The notes under the pieces: model-generated
The model's input: only the letters and a program-made list of their open reading frames with translations
What the model was told of the DNA's origin: nothing
The model's database searches: none
Made by a program: the position numbers and the translations under genes
Assembly: GCF_026151205.1 (NCBI RefSeq)
Contig: NC_087076.1
Coordinates: 3,557,902-3,621,901 of the forward strand
DNA: 64,000 nucleotides
Origin: Bolinopsis microptera
Taxonomy: Eukaryota > Ctenophora > Tentaculata > Lobata > Bolinopsidae
Reading direction: 5' to 3'
Shown here: piece after piece, positions 49,201 to 59,102 of the stretch
How the letters are laid out: each line of letters opens with the position of its first letter
How positions within the stretch are numbered: the stretch's first letter is position 1

Positions 49201-52200
49201 TGGACTATGAAGAGACCAGGATTAGAGAGATATTTGAGCAAGCTCTATCTGCCATTGGGCTTCACGTGACAAAGGTTTGTGTGGAATCATTATACAGTCC
49301 TCTTCCCTCTTAACCCCCTCCTCCCCTCTTTACCCCCTCTTCCCTCTTAACCCCCTCCTACCCCTGGCCCCCTACCCCCCTCTTAACCCCCTCCTCCCCT
49401 CTTAACCCCCCCCTTCCCTCTTAACCCCCTCCTACCCCTGGCCTCCTACTACATATTGTCTTGGATAGATGATTTATTTAGCTAATACATAAAGAAACAT
49501 AACCTACTTACTGGTGTTACCAGGGTAGCGAGCTGTGGGATCAGTACAGGCAGTATGAGGACACACTCCTACAAACTATAAAAGAGAAGCTTGCGGAGGA
49601 CAACTGTACTGAGAAGGAGTTCCTACAGGACCTATATAACAAACAGAGAAGCAGGGTGGACAACTTATTTCAAAGACAACTTGCTGTTCCTCTCAACGGT
49701 TCGTTTCAAATACATTGTCTGTTGTAGCAGTTAAAGGTGTGTGTTGACCGAATGATGATAGGTGTTACAAGTGCAGGCCTCATATTTTAATCTACTACTG
49801 GGCTACTTTGTGTAAGGACGTGTTAGCAATTACAACTGATAGAAACTAGTGTTCTCTACTCTTCAGGTTTGGAGTATGCAATGTCAGAGTATAAGACTTG
49901 GTTAGGAGGGGCTCATGCTGACATTCCTATTGCCCTTCAAAACAGATACGAAACAGCCCTCAAGAAACTTCAAGCTGTCACCTCTTACGAACAAGCGCTG
50001 GTAAGATCTTTCATTTGTTTATAGAATTACAATCAAGAAATGTATAAACTTATCTGCAACTTAGCTAAGTTTTCATTGTTGACATTTACTATTGCACTTT
50101 GCATCTTCAAGGACCGTTGCGTTGATTGTTTGCCTATATTCAGTGTTATACTCGTGCTACAGTGTTACAATTGTGTAACAGTGTTGTACAGTGTTGCACA
50201 GTGTTACAGTGTCTTCTTCTCAGGATAACACTGCGCCTCCACACGAGGAGGAGTATTTCTACTATATCGAGCATGAGAGAAAACACGGTGACCCTGCTAG
50301 AGTCATCTGTTTAATGGAGAGAGCTATTACAGACAATCCTCTCAACTCCAACAGATGGGTCGACTACCTCAGATACTTGGTGAGTTTGGGGACGCTGGGC
50401 CCTACCTCCAGGGATCGGAACAGCCATTACAATTCATTGTTTTATTTTTGGTTTTACTTGATATTTTGAAAGCTTGGAACAATTCAAAATCTTTGACGGA
50501 CGAAAATAATAAAAACAAGCAAAGAGATCATAAAACTGATCCCTTTAAATGTTTCAGGACCAAATCCTAAAAGTGAAAAGTGTGGTGTTATTAGCGTACA
50601 GTAGAGCAGTAAGGAATGTTCCCTGGATAGTAGAAGTGTGGACTCAATACATGCTAGCTCAGCAACGCTACCAGCTTCACTTCTCCCACATTGACGGTTA
50701 GTACAATTAAATAATCTCATAGTCTCAGTGGTTTAAGTGCTCCTGGAAAAAGAAGATTCTGGAACTTCATCCGGAGGAACAAAAGCACTGTGACTGTAGT
50801 TTCAGTTGCCGTTGTTTTCATAATTAGTATTGTTCCGGTATTTCTAGTTCATCTTTTTTAGTATCTTGGTGTTTGTTTGCACCCAAAATTGGCACTTTTT
50901 GAGGAGATATTTGAGATGTTAAACGTCGTTATTAATCCTTTTATTTATTCTTCAACAAATCCAACCTTTCTTCAGTTTTATAGAAATCGCTGGAAGTTTT
51001 GATGATTTGATTTGATTTTATTGATTTCATATTATTATTAATGTAATAATTATCAACTGATTTTCAGAATTGTTTGTTCCTCAAATATAACGGTCTAGAG
51101 TTCCATCGTGGCAACAATGTGTATTTATGCGATTTTAAGACCTTTGTATGACAAATAGAATGTACCACAATCAGCAAAAAGTCAAATAATGAAAATAGAA
51201 TAGCTAAAACTATGAAAGCAATGATACTCTTTATACCCAGAGACGTTGGAAGAAGCACTGAAGAACGGTTTCCAGGACTCAGCCAGCCACTTATCCCTCT
51301 GGAGGTGTTATCTGTCGTGTCACTGGAGACAGGAACGGTTCCAGCCTCTCAATACAAACGGATCCGAGAAGCATCTAGATAACAACCCTCTGAACGCAGC
51401 TTTTCAGCGGGGTATTAATTTCATCAACCAGACCTTTGGAGAAGAAGGAGACCCTCAAGGTATGTTCAGTAATTGTCTCAAATGTAAATACTTCGCTCTT
51501 TTAAACTATGGGTTTGATGTTTTCTTGGGTTGATTTTATAACGACGTGAATTTAGGTGAGTTAACGTTCTTCATGGCTGAATGCGAGGATTGAGAGATGA
51601 CGTACAAAGCTTTCGAGTTTTGATGTCGGGACTTTTTGAATCCAAGATTTACAAAGAACAAACCAGTGAGTTGATAATTGTACATCACAAAATTACAAGT
51701 TTATTACCTTACAATTTTACATTTCTCTCACAAAATAATACAAAAAATACGAACAAGCAAATTCGTGCATTTTTTTATCGACTCTACTCGATTGCTTTCA
51801 AGGTTACATCCTATGCTTGTCAGGTTTGTGGCTGAAGTATATCGCACTGGAGCTACGGTTTGGTGATATCACAGAGGCTAGGAGGATATACCAGAAAGCA
51901 GTTCAATGTAACACAGACAATCCTCAGATGATTATTCAGAGATTCCTGAACTTTGAGAGTGTTCATGGTATGGGTCCAACTTAACCATAAAATCTGTTAT
52001 TTTGTCGCAAGTTGTTTTTGGTTCACACAATATAAATATAATATTTTTATTAGCGTTATAGAAAAAGCAAGTTCATTAACCTGTTCCTCAACTTCTTTCC
52101 GTTTTATGTAGTATTTTTGACAGGTACGCTAGAAACGTTCGATAACACAGCAGTGAAGTGTCGGAGACAGCAGAAGAAAATTGACGAAAAATCAGCGAAG

Positions 52201-53394
52201 GTTGGTTTATTTCACTATTTTAGTGAATATAGTCAGTTCTTTAAAGGTGTCGTTTGTACAGTGTACACTTTCGACCATAATCGTCAATTTAGATAACTTT
52301 CAGGAAGCCGAAAAGTTGGCTCTTCAAAACAAGAGATCATCGGAAAACAAAGGAAAGAGCAGGCCGAACGCTAAAGAAGGTTTTGGTAAAAGTAAAAACG
52401 ATCAAAAGAACAAACACGACAATAAACCAGCCTCGTCAAAGAAAAGAAAAATCTCATCAGAACCCGAGAATCAGAAGGACACTAAAGTTATGAAACAAAA
52501 CACCAAAAGTCAGAGAAAACGTCTTTCCCTAAAAAGCCCGCCACAGACTCAACAGAAATTGACAAGAGCAAATACCCTCTGACTATATTCGTCAGTAACT
52601 TGTCGTACGATGCGACAGAGGATGATCTGAACAACACGTTTAAGCACGTGGGCAGTATCGTGGACATCAGACTGGTGAAGAGCGTCAACAACAAGTCTAG
52701 AGGGTTCGGATACGTTGAGTTCCACAGAAGAGAAGAGGTGATGGCTGCTCTGGAGATGGACCGAGTGCCTGTGCTGAACAGACCTTGTTACGTTAACGAG
52801 TGCAAAGAAAAGACTGCTGACGATAAAACGGAGTTCAAGTATAAGATGGGTATGGAAAGTCACAAACTGTTTATCAATAACCTTCCCTACGAAACAACTG
52901 AATCTCAGTTGAGAGACATGTTCGGTAAAATCTCCGATATCAAAAGTCTTAGAATGGTAACTACCAAGAGTGGAAAGTTCAAGGGATTTGCTTACGTTGA
53001 GTACTCGGACAGCGAATCCGCTAAGAAAGCAATTCTTGAACTAAACGATAATATGATAGGAGATAGGAAAATGAGCGTTGCTATTTCAAACCCTCCGGGA
53101 AAATCAGCTGCACCAAAACACTCTGATTCCTCTTTGATTTCTGAGAAAGCTGAAGACGGCACTAAGAGGAAAATGAAGATGAACTTCATGATTCCGCGAG
53201 CTATCAGCAAACCTAAGACTAAACAATCAGACGAAGTAAAGACCGAAAATAAAGCGGCTGCTTCTAATTCCCTGACTGATAGTAATAGCACACTCGGTAA
53301 CCTCTCAGAAAGCAGGTCTAAAGCTATAAGTCGTGATGAAGCACCTAAACAAATGTTATCGAACTCTCAGTTCAGTAAACTCTTTTACAAGTAA
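37275..53394 (+). CDS. SART3: SART3 / p110 (U4/U6 snRNP recycling factor), 13 exons, two apparent frame breaks
   Basis: Nuclear HAT-repeat, two-RRM protein that reassembles U4/U6 snRNPs and recruits USP15/USP4 in vertebrates. Exons: 37275-37364, 40877-40963, 45526-45676, 49156-49274, 49524-49698, 49867-50000, 50224-50379, 50558-50696, 51241-51459, 51556-51665, 51824-51967, 52124-52200, 52304-53394, about 897 aa (human 963). The N-terminus is acidic (DDSCSSSEDEEVSVDE), then HAT repeats such as MSGIFPLTPEMWLAW and HEEEYFYYIEHERKHGDPAR. RRM1 begins LTIFVSNLSYDATEDDL, RRM2 HKLFINNLPYETTES. The end, MLSNSQFSKLFYK, is the LSm-binding tail. Breaks: exon 10 reads MAECED then TGA, while the HAT sequence resumes as LRDDVQ in another frame; exon 13 changes frame between 52486 and 52579, before RRM1. 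These may be assembly indels. Introns 1-3 each contain a gene on the minus strand. Confidence 0.92.
38525..38530 (-). terminator. Poly(A) signal of the DEG/ENaC gene
   Basis: AATAAA on the minus strand, 36 bases after the channel's stop codon. Confidence 0.6.
38566..40663 (-). CDS. DEG/ENaC-family sodium channel subunit, nested in SART3 intron 1
   Basis: Two-helix trimeric cation channel of the plasma membrane (family of ASIC, ENaC, FaNaC, HyNaC). Two exons, 40663-40535 and 40386-38566, join in phase to 649 aa. TM1 is RIIWAILIFTLAGFTCYLSY, followed by VVLPAISVCG, the family's FPAVTIC-type block. The extracellular part has the Cys-rich region RECQERQQIEAMINHCHCIP and EECHEPCTYNEW. TM2 is FGGTVDIFIGFSFFTVAQLI; GFS occupies the G-x-S selectivity-filter position. 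Oddities: the N-terminal HG gating motif appears as FG (LLFGFQDL), and the extracellular domain contains an acidic Thr/Glu run (TETGTETETENETETDTET, about 39300-39360) before TEYICTFVQQNLC. Ligand is unknown. It lies on the opposite strand to its host gene. Subfamily cannot be judged. Confidence 0.9.
41078..41943. pseudogene. Scrambled remnants of a LINE reverse-transcriptase C-terminus
   Basis: On the minus strand, 41943-41734 encodes RAGRLWNVLPKIFNTLASIK, the pattern seen at the very end of CR1/RTE-type ORF2 proteins. On the plus strand near 41078, IEHVQRVATRLLKIYSP resembles the block that precedes it in such proteins. The opposite orientations indicate rearrangement. Too little is left for classification. 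Confidence 0.4.
44624..45028 (-). CDS. Small secreted protein (86 aa), nested in SART3 intron 2
   Basis: Two exons, 45028-44890 and 44745-44624, join in phase 1 across a 144-bp GT-AG intron (donor GTAAGAG, acceptor CCAACAACCAG). The first exon opens with MMRGLLVVCSLLVALSLQLP, a textbook signal peptide, followed by MTKR, a possible dibasic processing site, and a Trp/Tyr/Phe-rich stretch (LGYFWDIISKFYELG). The second exon contains two cysteines (DTVCHKS and TFCGGYYD) separated by 29 residues, enough for one disulfide, and stops with TGA. I do not recognise a family. A secreted peptide, prohormone or extracellular ligand are all possible. The joined frame, clean splice sites and signal peptide make it a likely real gene. 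It is the second of three minus-strand genes inside SART3. Confidence 0.6.
45526..45676 (+). other. SART3: SART3 exon 3, between two nested genes
   Basis: This exon encodes VRERMSGIFPLTPEMWLAW and the rest of a HAT unit. It is listed separately because it lies between the nested secreted-protein gene and the nested disordered-protein gene, which confirms that the two sit in different introns of the host. Confidence 0.85.
46055..48736 (-). CDS. Large disordered Ser/Lys/Pro-rich protein, nested in SART3 intron 3
   Basis: Exons 48736-48732 (tentative, encoding M and part of R), 48546-48455, 48122-47998 and 47884-46055 join in phase to 683 aa. The first exon is inferred because the sum becomes divisible by three and the start reads MRSKSGNND. 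The protein is hydrophilic and low-complexity: SSNSLSITSQSSYDIL, an acidic patch (SDSEEDSSTSEDISPS), repeated SPATPSPATPSP, then four to six imperfect repeats around TPQTSKK and ESSGENNPQTSRKE. Near the end, LPPKTPNSVRLPPKTPK supplies paired TP sites. Abundant SP/TP motifs suggest a proline-directed-kinase substrate, perhaps nuclear. I recognise no folded domain or family. The long open frame (609 codons in the last exon) is strong evidence that it is real. Confidence 0.7.
49303..49450 (+). repeat. C-rich tandem repeat in SART3 intron 4
   Basis: Imperfect repeats of a unit near CCCTCTTAACCCCCTCCT fill most of this 249-bp intron. The opposite strand therefore carries many G runs capable of quadruplex formation. 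Confidence 0.8.
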
Positions 53395-53457
53395 TTTATA
53401 ATAATATTAATATTACCTGGCTAATGATTACTGCATTGGAAAATTAGTAATGTTCCC

Positions 53458-53463
53458 AATAAA
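53458..53463 (+). terminator. SART3 poly(A) signal
   Basis: AATAAA 64 bases after the SART3 stop codon. Confidence 0.6.
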
Positions 53464-54155
53464 GGCGATATTTCCGATTTAAGTCTGAAGACTTATTGTC
53501 ATTGACACTCATCGATTGATTTTGCAATATATTTATCAGTTAGCGGGGTCTTTTAACTTATTAATAACGATAAGGTAAGCCAAAATTAACTGCTTCATGA
53601 CTGAGAAGTGAAATTCTTTCTTAAGCTTAAACTTGCAGACTTTGAACTTGCAGAGTTACAGATTTTTAGTTTCTATTGAATATTACGTCTCACGTCAACG
53701 GTTAATTGTTTTACTAAATACGACCGGTGACTTGTGACATCTTAATAATAATACATAATATTTTTATTGTTGTTGATGAATAATTCATCTTCCTAAATTT
53801 CGGGTTTTATTTTTGAAAAAATGGACAATGAACATTTTAGTTTTACTATGCGACAAGTCAAAAATTATAGGCAAAATCGCGGCGAAAGATAATGTATTTC
53901 AATTTGCTGTAACACAATCAATAATTAAGCTAATGAGCATCATGAGAATATGTGGATCATGCGGAGAAGAGTATGCTTAGAGCAACACTACCCTGCTACC
54001 CAGTAGGGTAGTACCCATTCAATCATCTCAAACACAACTTAATTGCTACACGTTGTAATTGTGTACCAATTTTTTCCTACTTTCATGTCTCCATTCCAGC
54101 ATCTCTGTTGTCTGTCAAAACTGTTCCCCTTCTTTACTTGACTCAATTATAGTAG
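53464..54155. other. Intergenic, no gene seen
   Basis: AT-rich spacer between SART3 and the next mobile element. No coding or repeat structure is recognised. Confidence 0.4.
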
Positions 54156-56216
54156 GGCGGGGGGTACCAATGGTATAAATGGCATAATGGAGAATTGGCC
54201 AAAAAAATTTCCATTAATGCCATGAAATTTTATGCCATCTTATGCCATTCGAAATATGAAATTTTAAAACTTTGAACTGAGAATTTAATAACGAATTGTC
54301 TGCACCCCACTAGTACTGTCCACCTTTATCTTTATTTATTGTACCACAACATCTATTTTCACCCATTAATTTCCTCAAAATACCCTAGCAATGGGCATTA
54401 TTGATTATAATGACGTTCAATGTATATATCAATATGATATGAGAATTTGGTTGATAGTGGACAAGTGACCGGGCAGTATGGCATAGTACACGCTATACAC
54501 CGTATAACAGAGAGGACAGTCGACTGAATGCTCCCAGTCAATCGGATATCCAAATTAACAGTGGACAACTGTAACATTACCAACTCGATTAAAATATTAT
54601 TTGTTAATGATGTGTACAGATGTATCGTGTCGGGACCGTGTTCATGTTGAAGGTTTTGAAATTTGAACATTTTCATAAGATTGATAATGATCTGTAAACA
54701 TGTTTCGAATGGGTAGCCTCTTAAAAATAATATTCATTGATCATATCTCGATGAACCTGTATATTAGTATTACATAACCCATCACCAAATGACCTGAAAG
54801 ACTTGCTTCCTATTATAAAAAAATGATGATGACATAATATATTGCTTAAATATCTTCATATTCACTGCTGCATAGCAACATAGCACTCCTTAATTAGTTA
54901 ACGATAATCTAGTATAATCATTGTAGGATAAACATGTCAAGACATACTCATGCAACAAGTGGAAATGCGGCAGATGTAAGGTGGTGGTTCGCGAAGATGT
55001 TGGGAAATGACCGAAGTGTTGTTTGCATTTATTCGGGTTTCTTTTTCATCTGGTTGCTCAAGAAATATGGATGCGATAACTATGGCCCATAGAATGGAGA
55101 GAAAGAATGTGTACAGTGCTTTATGATTATCATTACATGAAGACACATCTGCAATTGCACATGCACGTGGAAGTACAGTTTTGCATCCTACAGTTCACCT
55201 CAAAAAGGTTAAATCTACAGGCCAGAAAGCAGAACGAGTGAAATGGACTGGTGGTATGATAAGCCTAGGCAAGTTGGCAAAAACGCTGGTCAGGGCATCG
55301 AGGGACTGCATTCGAGAAGGGAAAAGATTAAGAAACAATTTCCCTGTGTTCGCCGCAGTCGCTGATCCTGAAGAACAGAGTGGGAAGCCAATCGTCCATG
55401 GCCAAGTACTTCCTTGGGAAGCTGTAGATGATGAAGCTGGATGCCTCGAGGATGAGGACGAACCTGGAGTTGATGATTGTGATGATGGAGAAACGATATC
55501 AACAGATAAATATGGAACACTTTCCTTCCGGTCTTTTGAGACACTCACGCTCAATGGAGGAAGAAGCACTTTATCAACAAAATCTTCAAGGGGGACGCGT
55601 TTGGAGTGTCTTCTGATGTTCGCATATACAATCAACCTGAATGCGGATGTTCAACAGTTTTGAAAGCTGGCAGTACAGAAACTCTTAAAGTCTTCAAATC
55701 TCAGCAGGACTTTGCAACAGGAGTGGTTAGATTTATTTCTTATAAGTCATGCCCGATGAAGTACTACTGCCAGGAGCATAGCCTAATTAATGGATCTCCT
55801 AATGTTTGGCTATTCGTCGAAGACAAATACATCAGATGCATTGTTCTTTGATGACATTCAAAATCGTTGTGTTGTCAATGTTTGTATTCTGTACATTTTG
55901 AACATCTCACAATTTGCTTTTCTTGAATAGTCAAATGTTTGGTATATGTTTGATATAATTATAATACATTTCTATTTTCTTTATTTGTCATATGAATCTT
56001 TAACGATCATTCCAAGCGTTATAAAGCATGAAACATGTCTCTTATTCAAGTACTAATAATAATTTGCGAATTTAAAGTCATCCTAAAGGTCAAATATGAA
56101 GACCTAAATTCATGGCATAAATTGGCATAATGGAGAATTGGCCAATAAAAATTTCCATTTATGCCATAAAAATGTATGCCATTTGATGCAATTTTATGCC
56201 AATGGTACCCCCTGCC
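54156..56216. mobile_element. G-rich-ended inverted-repeat element with ORF cargo (hAT-like?)
   Basis: The left end reads GGGCGGGGGGTACCAATGG and the right end, complemented, GGCAGGGGGTACCATTGG. Just inside each end is a subterminal block of about 90 bases with ATAATGGAGAATTGGCCAA and repeated ATGCCAT/ATGGCAT motifs able to fold back. Possible 8-bp flanks are AATTATAG (left) and AATGATAG (right), one mismatch, which would fit hAT insertion, though exact borders are uncertain. The architecture (G run, subterminal hairpin, one inner ORF) parallels the element at 6396-8061. No transposase is recognised. Confidence 0.6.
54934..55851 (+). CDS. Unrecognised coding region carried by the G-ended element, one frame break
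   Basis: A frame with coding-like composition runs through 55223-55560: WTGGMISLGKLAKTLVRAS, a basic helix, then FPVFAAVADPEEQ and a strongly acidic stretch (DEDEPGVDDCDDGE). After TLTLNGG (about 55560) the sensible reading moves to another frame, KHFINKIFKGDAFGVSSDVR, then ECGCSTVLKAGSTE, SYKSCPMKYYCQEHS and the stop at 55849-55851. A possible first exon is 54934-54975 (MSRHTHATSGNAAD) with donor GTAAGG and acceptor GGCCAG at 55222. I recognise no family. The C-terminal half has five cysteines and a beta-strand look. It could be a host gene fragment captured by the transposon, a decayed gene, or a gene with an assembly indel. Confidence 0.4.
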
Positions 56217-56694
56217 ACCCCAATGATAGCACATATGAATTGTCCTCGAAGGCTGGACAATTCAACAGTAAATATACTTCTAATACTAAACATAAACACA
56301 CAATATTTAATCAAATATTTATGAATTCACGACAGAGATGTATTTAAGAAATTCAAGATATATTCAAAATGTATTATCCTTTTGCCACACAAACTCAGTA
56401 AAGCATTGAACCTAAAAAACACATGCTGTTTAAAAATTCTATTGTTATTACCCAATTAAACATATAAACAGAACCCCACGTAATGTTTCACTTCCCCACT
56501 ACGTAATTTTAATACGATACTAGTGATAGAATTATAACATTTACATAGTAGTTATGGCTATGCTATCCTAACTAAAAGTAAAGAGTTTGTCCATGCTATC
56601 ATTACAAGTTAAATTGAGCATAGAACAGGATTCCACAGCACGTTTTCCAGCACGTGTTCCATCACGTGTTCCAGGAATCGCAAGAAGCATTGTA

Positions 56695-58096
56695 CTATTC
56701 ACGCGTATCATTATCAAGAAATCCTAGCCCAATGTTACCAATGCTTGCAACAACAGAGGCAACTACACACGCGTATCCGAAATAGAATGTCGCACTGATG
56801 CTGGGGTTGCTTTTGCGGCTATTGTATTTCGCTATTTCAACAGTCAACCAGATGAAGGCAACAAAGGCACACAAACCTGAAATGATACTCCTTAAAAATT
56901 ACAATGTCTATTGAATGAGCAGAAATTAGTATTAGTAATTAGTAATTGATAATTAGTAATTTAAATACTAATAATTAGTAATTGTGAAAAAGAAAACAGA
57001 AGGTATGTGGTTCAATTCTAAGATATTTGGTTGGGGAGGCGGATTATCGTTGTGAAGTACTGTACTACTCACGAAGTACTTTACACGATGTTTTCAACCC
57101 ACGAGTCAGAGAGCAAGCTCAACTGACGGCTCCCAGATGACTTAACGGGTGATACTCGTAAAATATCTGTTCCATATATTGTCATTGACGAGTCCAACTC
57201 GGCGCGCGTCCTGGTAGGTTGTAAACCTACAACCAGATGACGTATGCACATGTAGCTAGGTGAATCGGTCTGATCAAGTAGTTGGTTAAACTTCAATTCT
57301 TGTTTTTTCATTTTTACCTTAAACTTTTACACTGTTTAGTCAGGTTAACTTACCAGAAATTGCCGCGATTGCAACGACGAGCATGTTAACCATCTTCTTA
57401 TCTGAAATAACAAACATGCAACAAATATGTATTATTATTAATATTAATAACAATAATTTATTAATTTATTTTCATTCATCGTATATTTGAACAACGTGAG
57501 CTGTAGTCTATTGGAATTAGTATGACTAGAACGGTTCCACTCCTGGCTGAGCTATATTTTAGTTCTAATCATTATAATATTATAAAAGTTCTCACTGTCA
57601 TTGATGACTCCTAGTCCTATCTCCGTTCCTGACAGGAAATAAGCATTGCAATTTACTTAGTTAAAAGTTGTTAATTTATTAGGTTAACACTAACAGTTCG
57701 TAATTAGTATGTAAACTTAAAGCTATACTTTAAATATAGAAAGACATGTCTAAATCTATCTTATACTTGATGTTATAAAAGAGTACTTGCCATTTGCGTT
57801 GAGTACGACGAGAAGCCTAATGATAGAACACAGCCCAACAGCCAGGAATGCTAAAAGGACCTTAGAAATTAGGAAATTCATTATCTTTTAACAATGAACA
57901 CGCTCTTCTTAGGGCATCAAAAAATGGTTTAGTACAATGTGACGTGGAGGAAATTCAAAACTCAATTTGATTTTTGCTTTTTTTAATAACTCACAAGGAC
58001 GACAGATTCTTTAACATTCCACAGACATAGAGGGATAAGGAGAAGGATAGTCGCAACAACTGATAAAATCAATCCGGGCACGCTTTTTTCAGCCAT
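56695..58096 (-). CDS. Small four-helix membrane protein (133 aa), four exons
   Basis: Exons 58096-57995, 57860-57791, 57401-57354 and 56876-56695 join in phase. Helix 1 is PGLILSVVATILLLIPLCLW, helix 2 VLLAFLAVGLCSIIRLLVVL, helix 3 spans the exon 3/4 junction (MLVVAIAAIS then GLCAFVAFIWL), helix 4 YACVVASVVASIGNIGLGFL; the tail is DNDTRE. A tetraspan layout of this size recalls the PMP22/EMP/claudin and MARVEL groups, but I see no signature motif (no W-GLW-C-C), so no family is claimed. Intron 2 has a GC donor (AATG/GCAAGT); the nearby GT would bring a stop codon. Intron 3 contains a reverse family-B repeat. Three CACGTG boxes lie upstream (58247-58345). All exons are short, but phase and hydrophobicity agree throughout. 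Confidence 0.7.
57148..57233 (-). repeat. Family-B GC-rich repeat in an intron of the four-helix gene
   Basis: Reverse copy of the repeat found at 30090, 30673, 31508 and 32829: AACGGGTGATACTCGTAAAA, then CGAGTCCAACTCGGCGCGCG and CCTGGTAGGTTGTAAACCTA. Confidence 0.75.
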
Positions 58097-58246
58097 CTTA
58101 CGTTTCTATATTGATTTTGGGGTTAATATCGTTAATGCGCCTTCCAAAGTTGGATGACTGATGCCCCTCATGATGTTCGACCACCTTTAATAAATCAAAA
58201 TGTGAAATTAACTTTATTGGGTGCAGTGCGGAGGTGGAACTAATTA

Positions 58247-58345
58247 ACACGTGCACACTGCACATGTTGACACGTGTCAGCGATTAAGGAGTTTTATTAT
58301 ACCCCCTATAATCAGCCGCTGATTTCCTTACTACTGTCACGTGCA
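58247..58345 (-). promoter_or_regulatory. Cluster of CACGTG E-boxes upstream of the four-helix gene
   Basis: AACACGTGCAC (about 58247), GACACGTGTC (about 58269) and GTCACGTGC (about 58337) lie 150-250 bases upstream of the start codon at 58096. CACGTG is the core recognised by bHLH-Zip factors. The link to this gene is by position only. Confidence 0.3.
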
Positions 58346-58832
58346 CTAATATAGATTATAGGTACTTAATCCGTTCTCGTTGGTAAACAAACAAAATTGT
58401 AGCTATCACGAAAGTATTTTTAACAAGCAGCTCAACTCGAGTTAGATAATCATTGGAATTCATGTAAAAAACATAAACATATTAGAGACTAGATTAATAT
58501 GAAATATCACTATCTTAGGGTCGTTAAACCAACCAACAACATGCGAAAAATCAAATTAGAAAAAATGAAAACGGGCAAGTAGAGAAAGTAAATTCCTCCC
58601 GTATTTACACTCAGTATTAAGTTGAGTCATTTTCAATACGAGTTTGGGGACGGGTTTATGGAAAGAGTAAAGTATGGCGTAGGCCCAATGATAAGGCGGT
58701 ATTTTGTACGTCTCCTGCAGAAATCTAGCATTCCAGCATTCCATAATTATGAAATTAAATAGAACTATGGTTAGGGTTTTTTCCATAGAAAGATCTGTGC
58801 GTCTTACACTTAAAATTATAATATGTCGACAA
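58346..58832. other. Intergenic, no gene seen
   Basis: AT-rich spacer with only short, unconvincing frames. Confidence 0.4.
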
Positions 58833-58907
58833 ATTGAGAATTTTCTCCATAAACCAATAAGTATTAGTAATACTAATACTTATTGGTTTATGGAGAAAAT
58901 TCTCAAT
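58833..58907. repeat. Perfect palindrome, 37-bp arms around one base
   Basis: 58833-58869 and 58871-58907 are exact reverse complements (arm begins ATTGAGAATTTTCTCCATAA), with a single central A at 58870. Confidence 0.97.
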
Positions 58908-59102
58908 ACTATTACTATTACATAATCATGATACATGATAGGTTAAGTCATAAATAGATGCCAATGGGTCACAAAATTAAGATCTTGAAGAAATTCTTAA
59001 GAATTTTTAGTTTTCTAAATGCACCACAGCGAGCATGCAAACCTGGCTATCAGCATTCCACATCTTATCTGGTATCTACTGCAACTGTACTAAGTATAGT
59101 TG

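Noticed and set aside
55195-55635. 146-codon minus-strand Ser-rich frame
   Set aside because: It is the shadow of the acidic plus-strand reading; the plus strand has the better composition.
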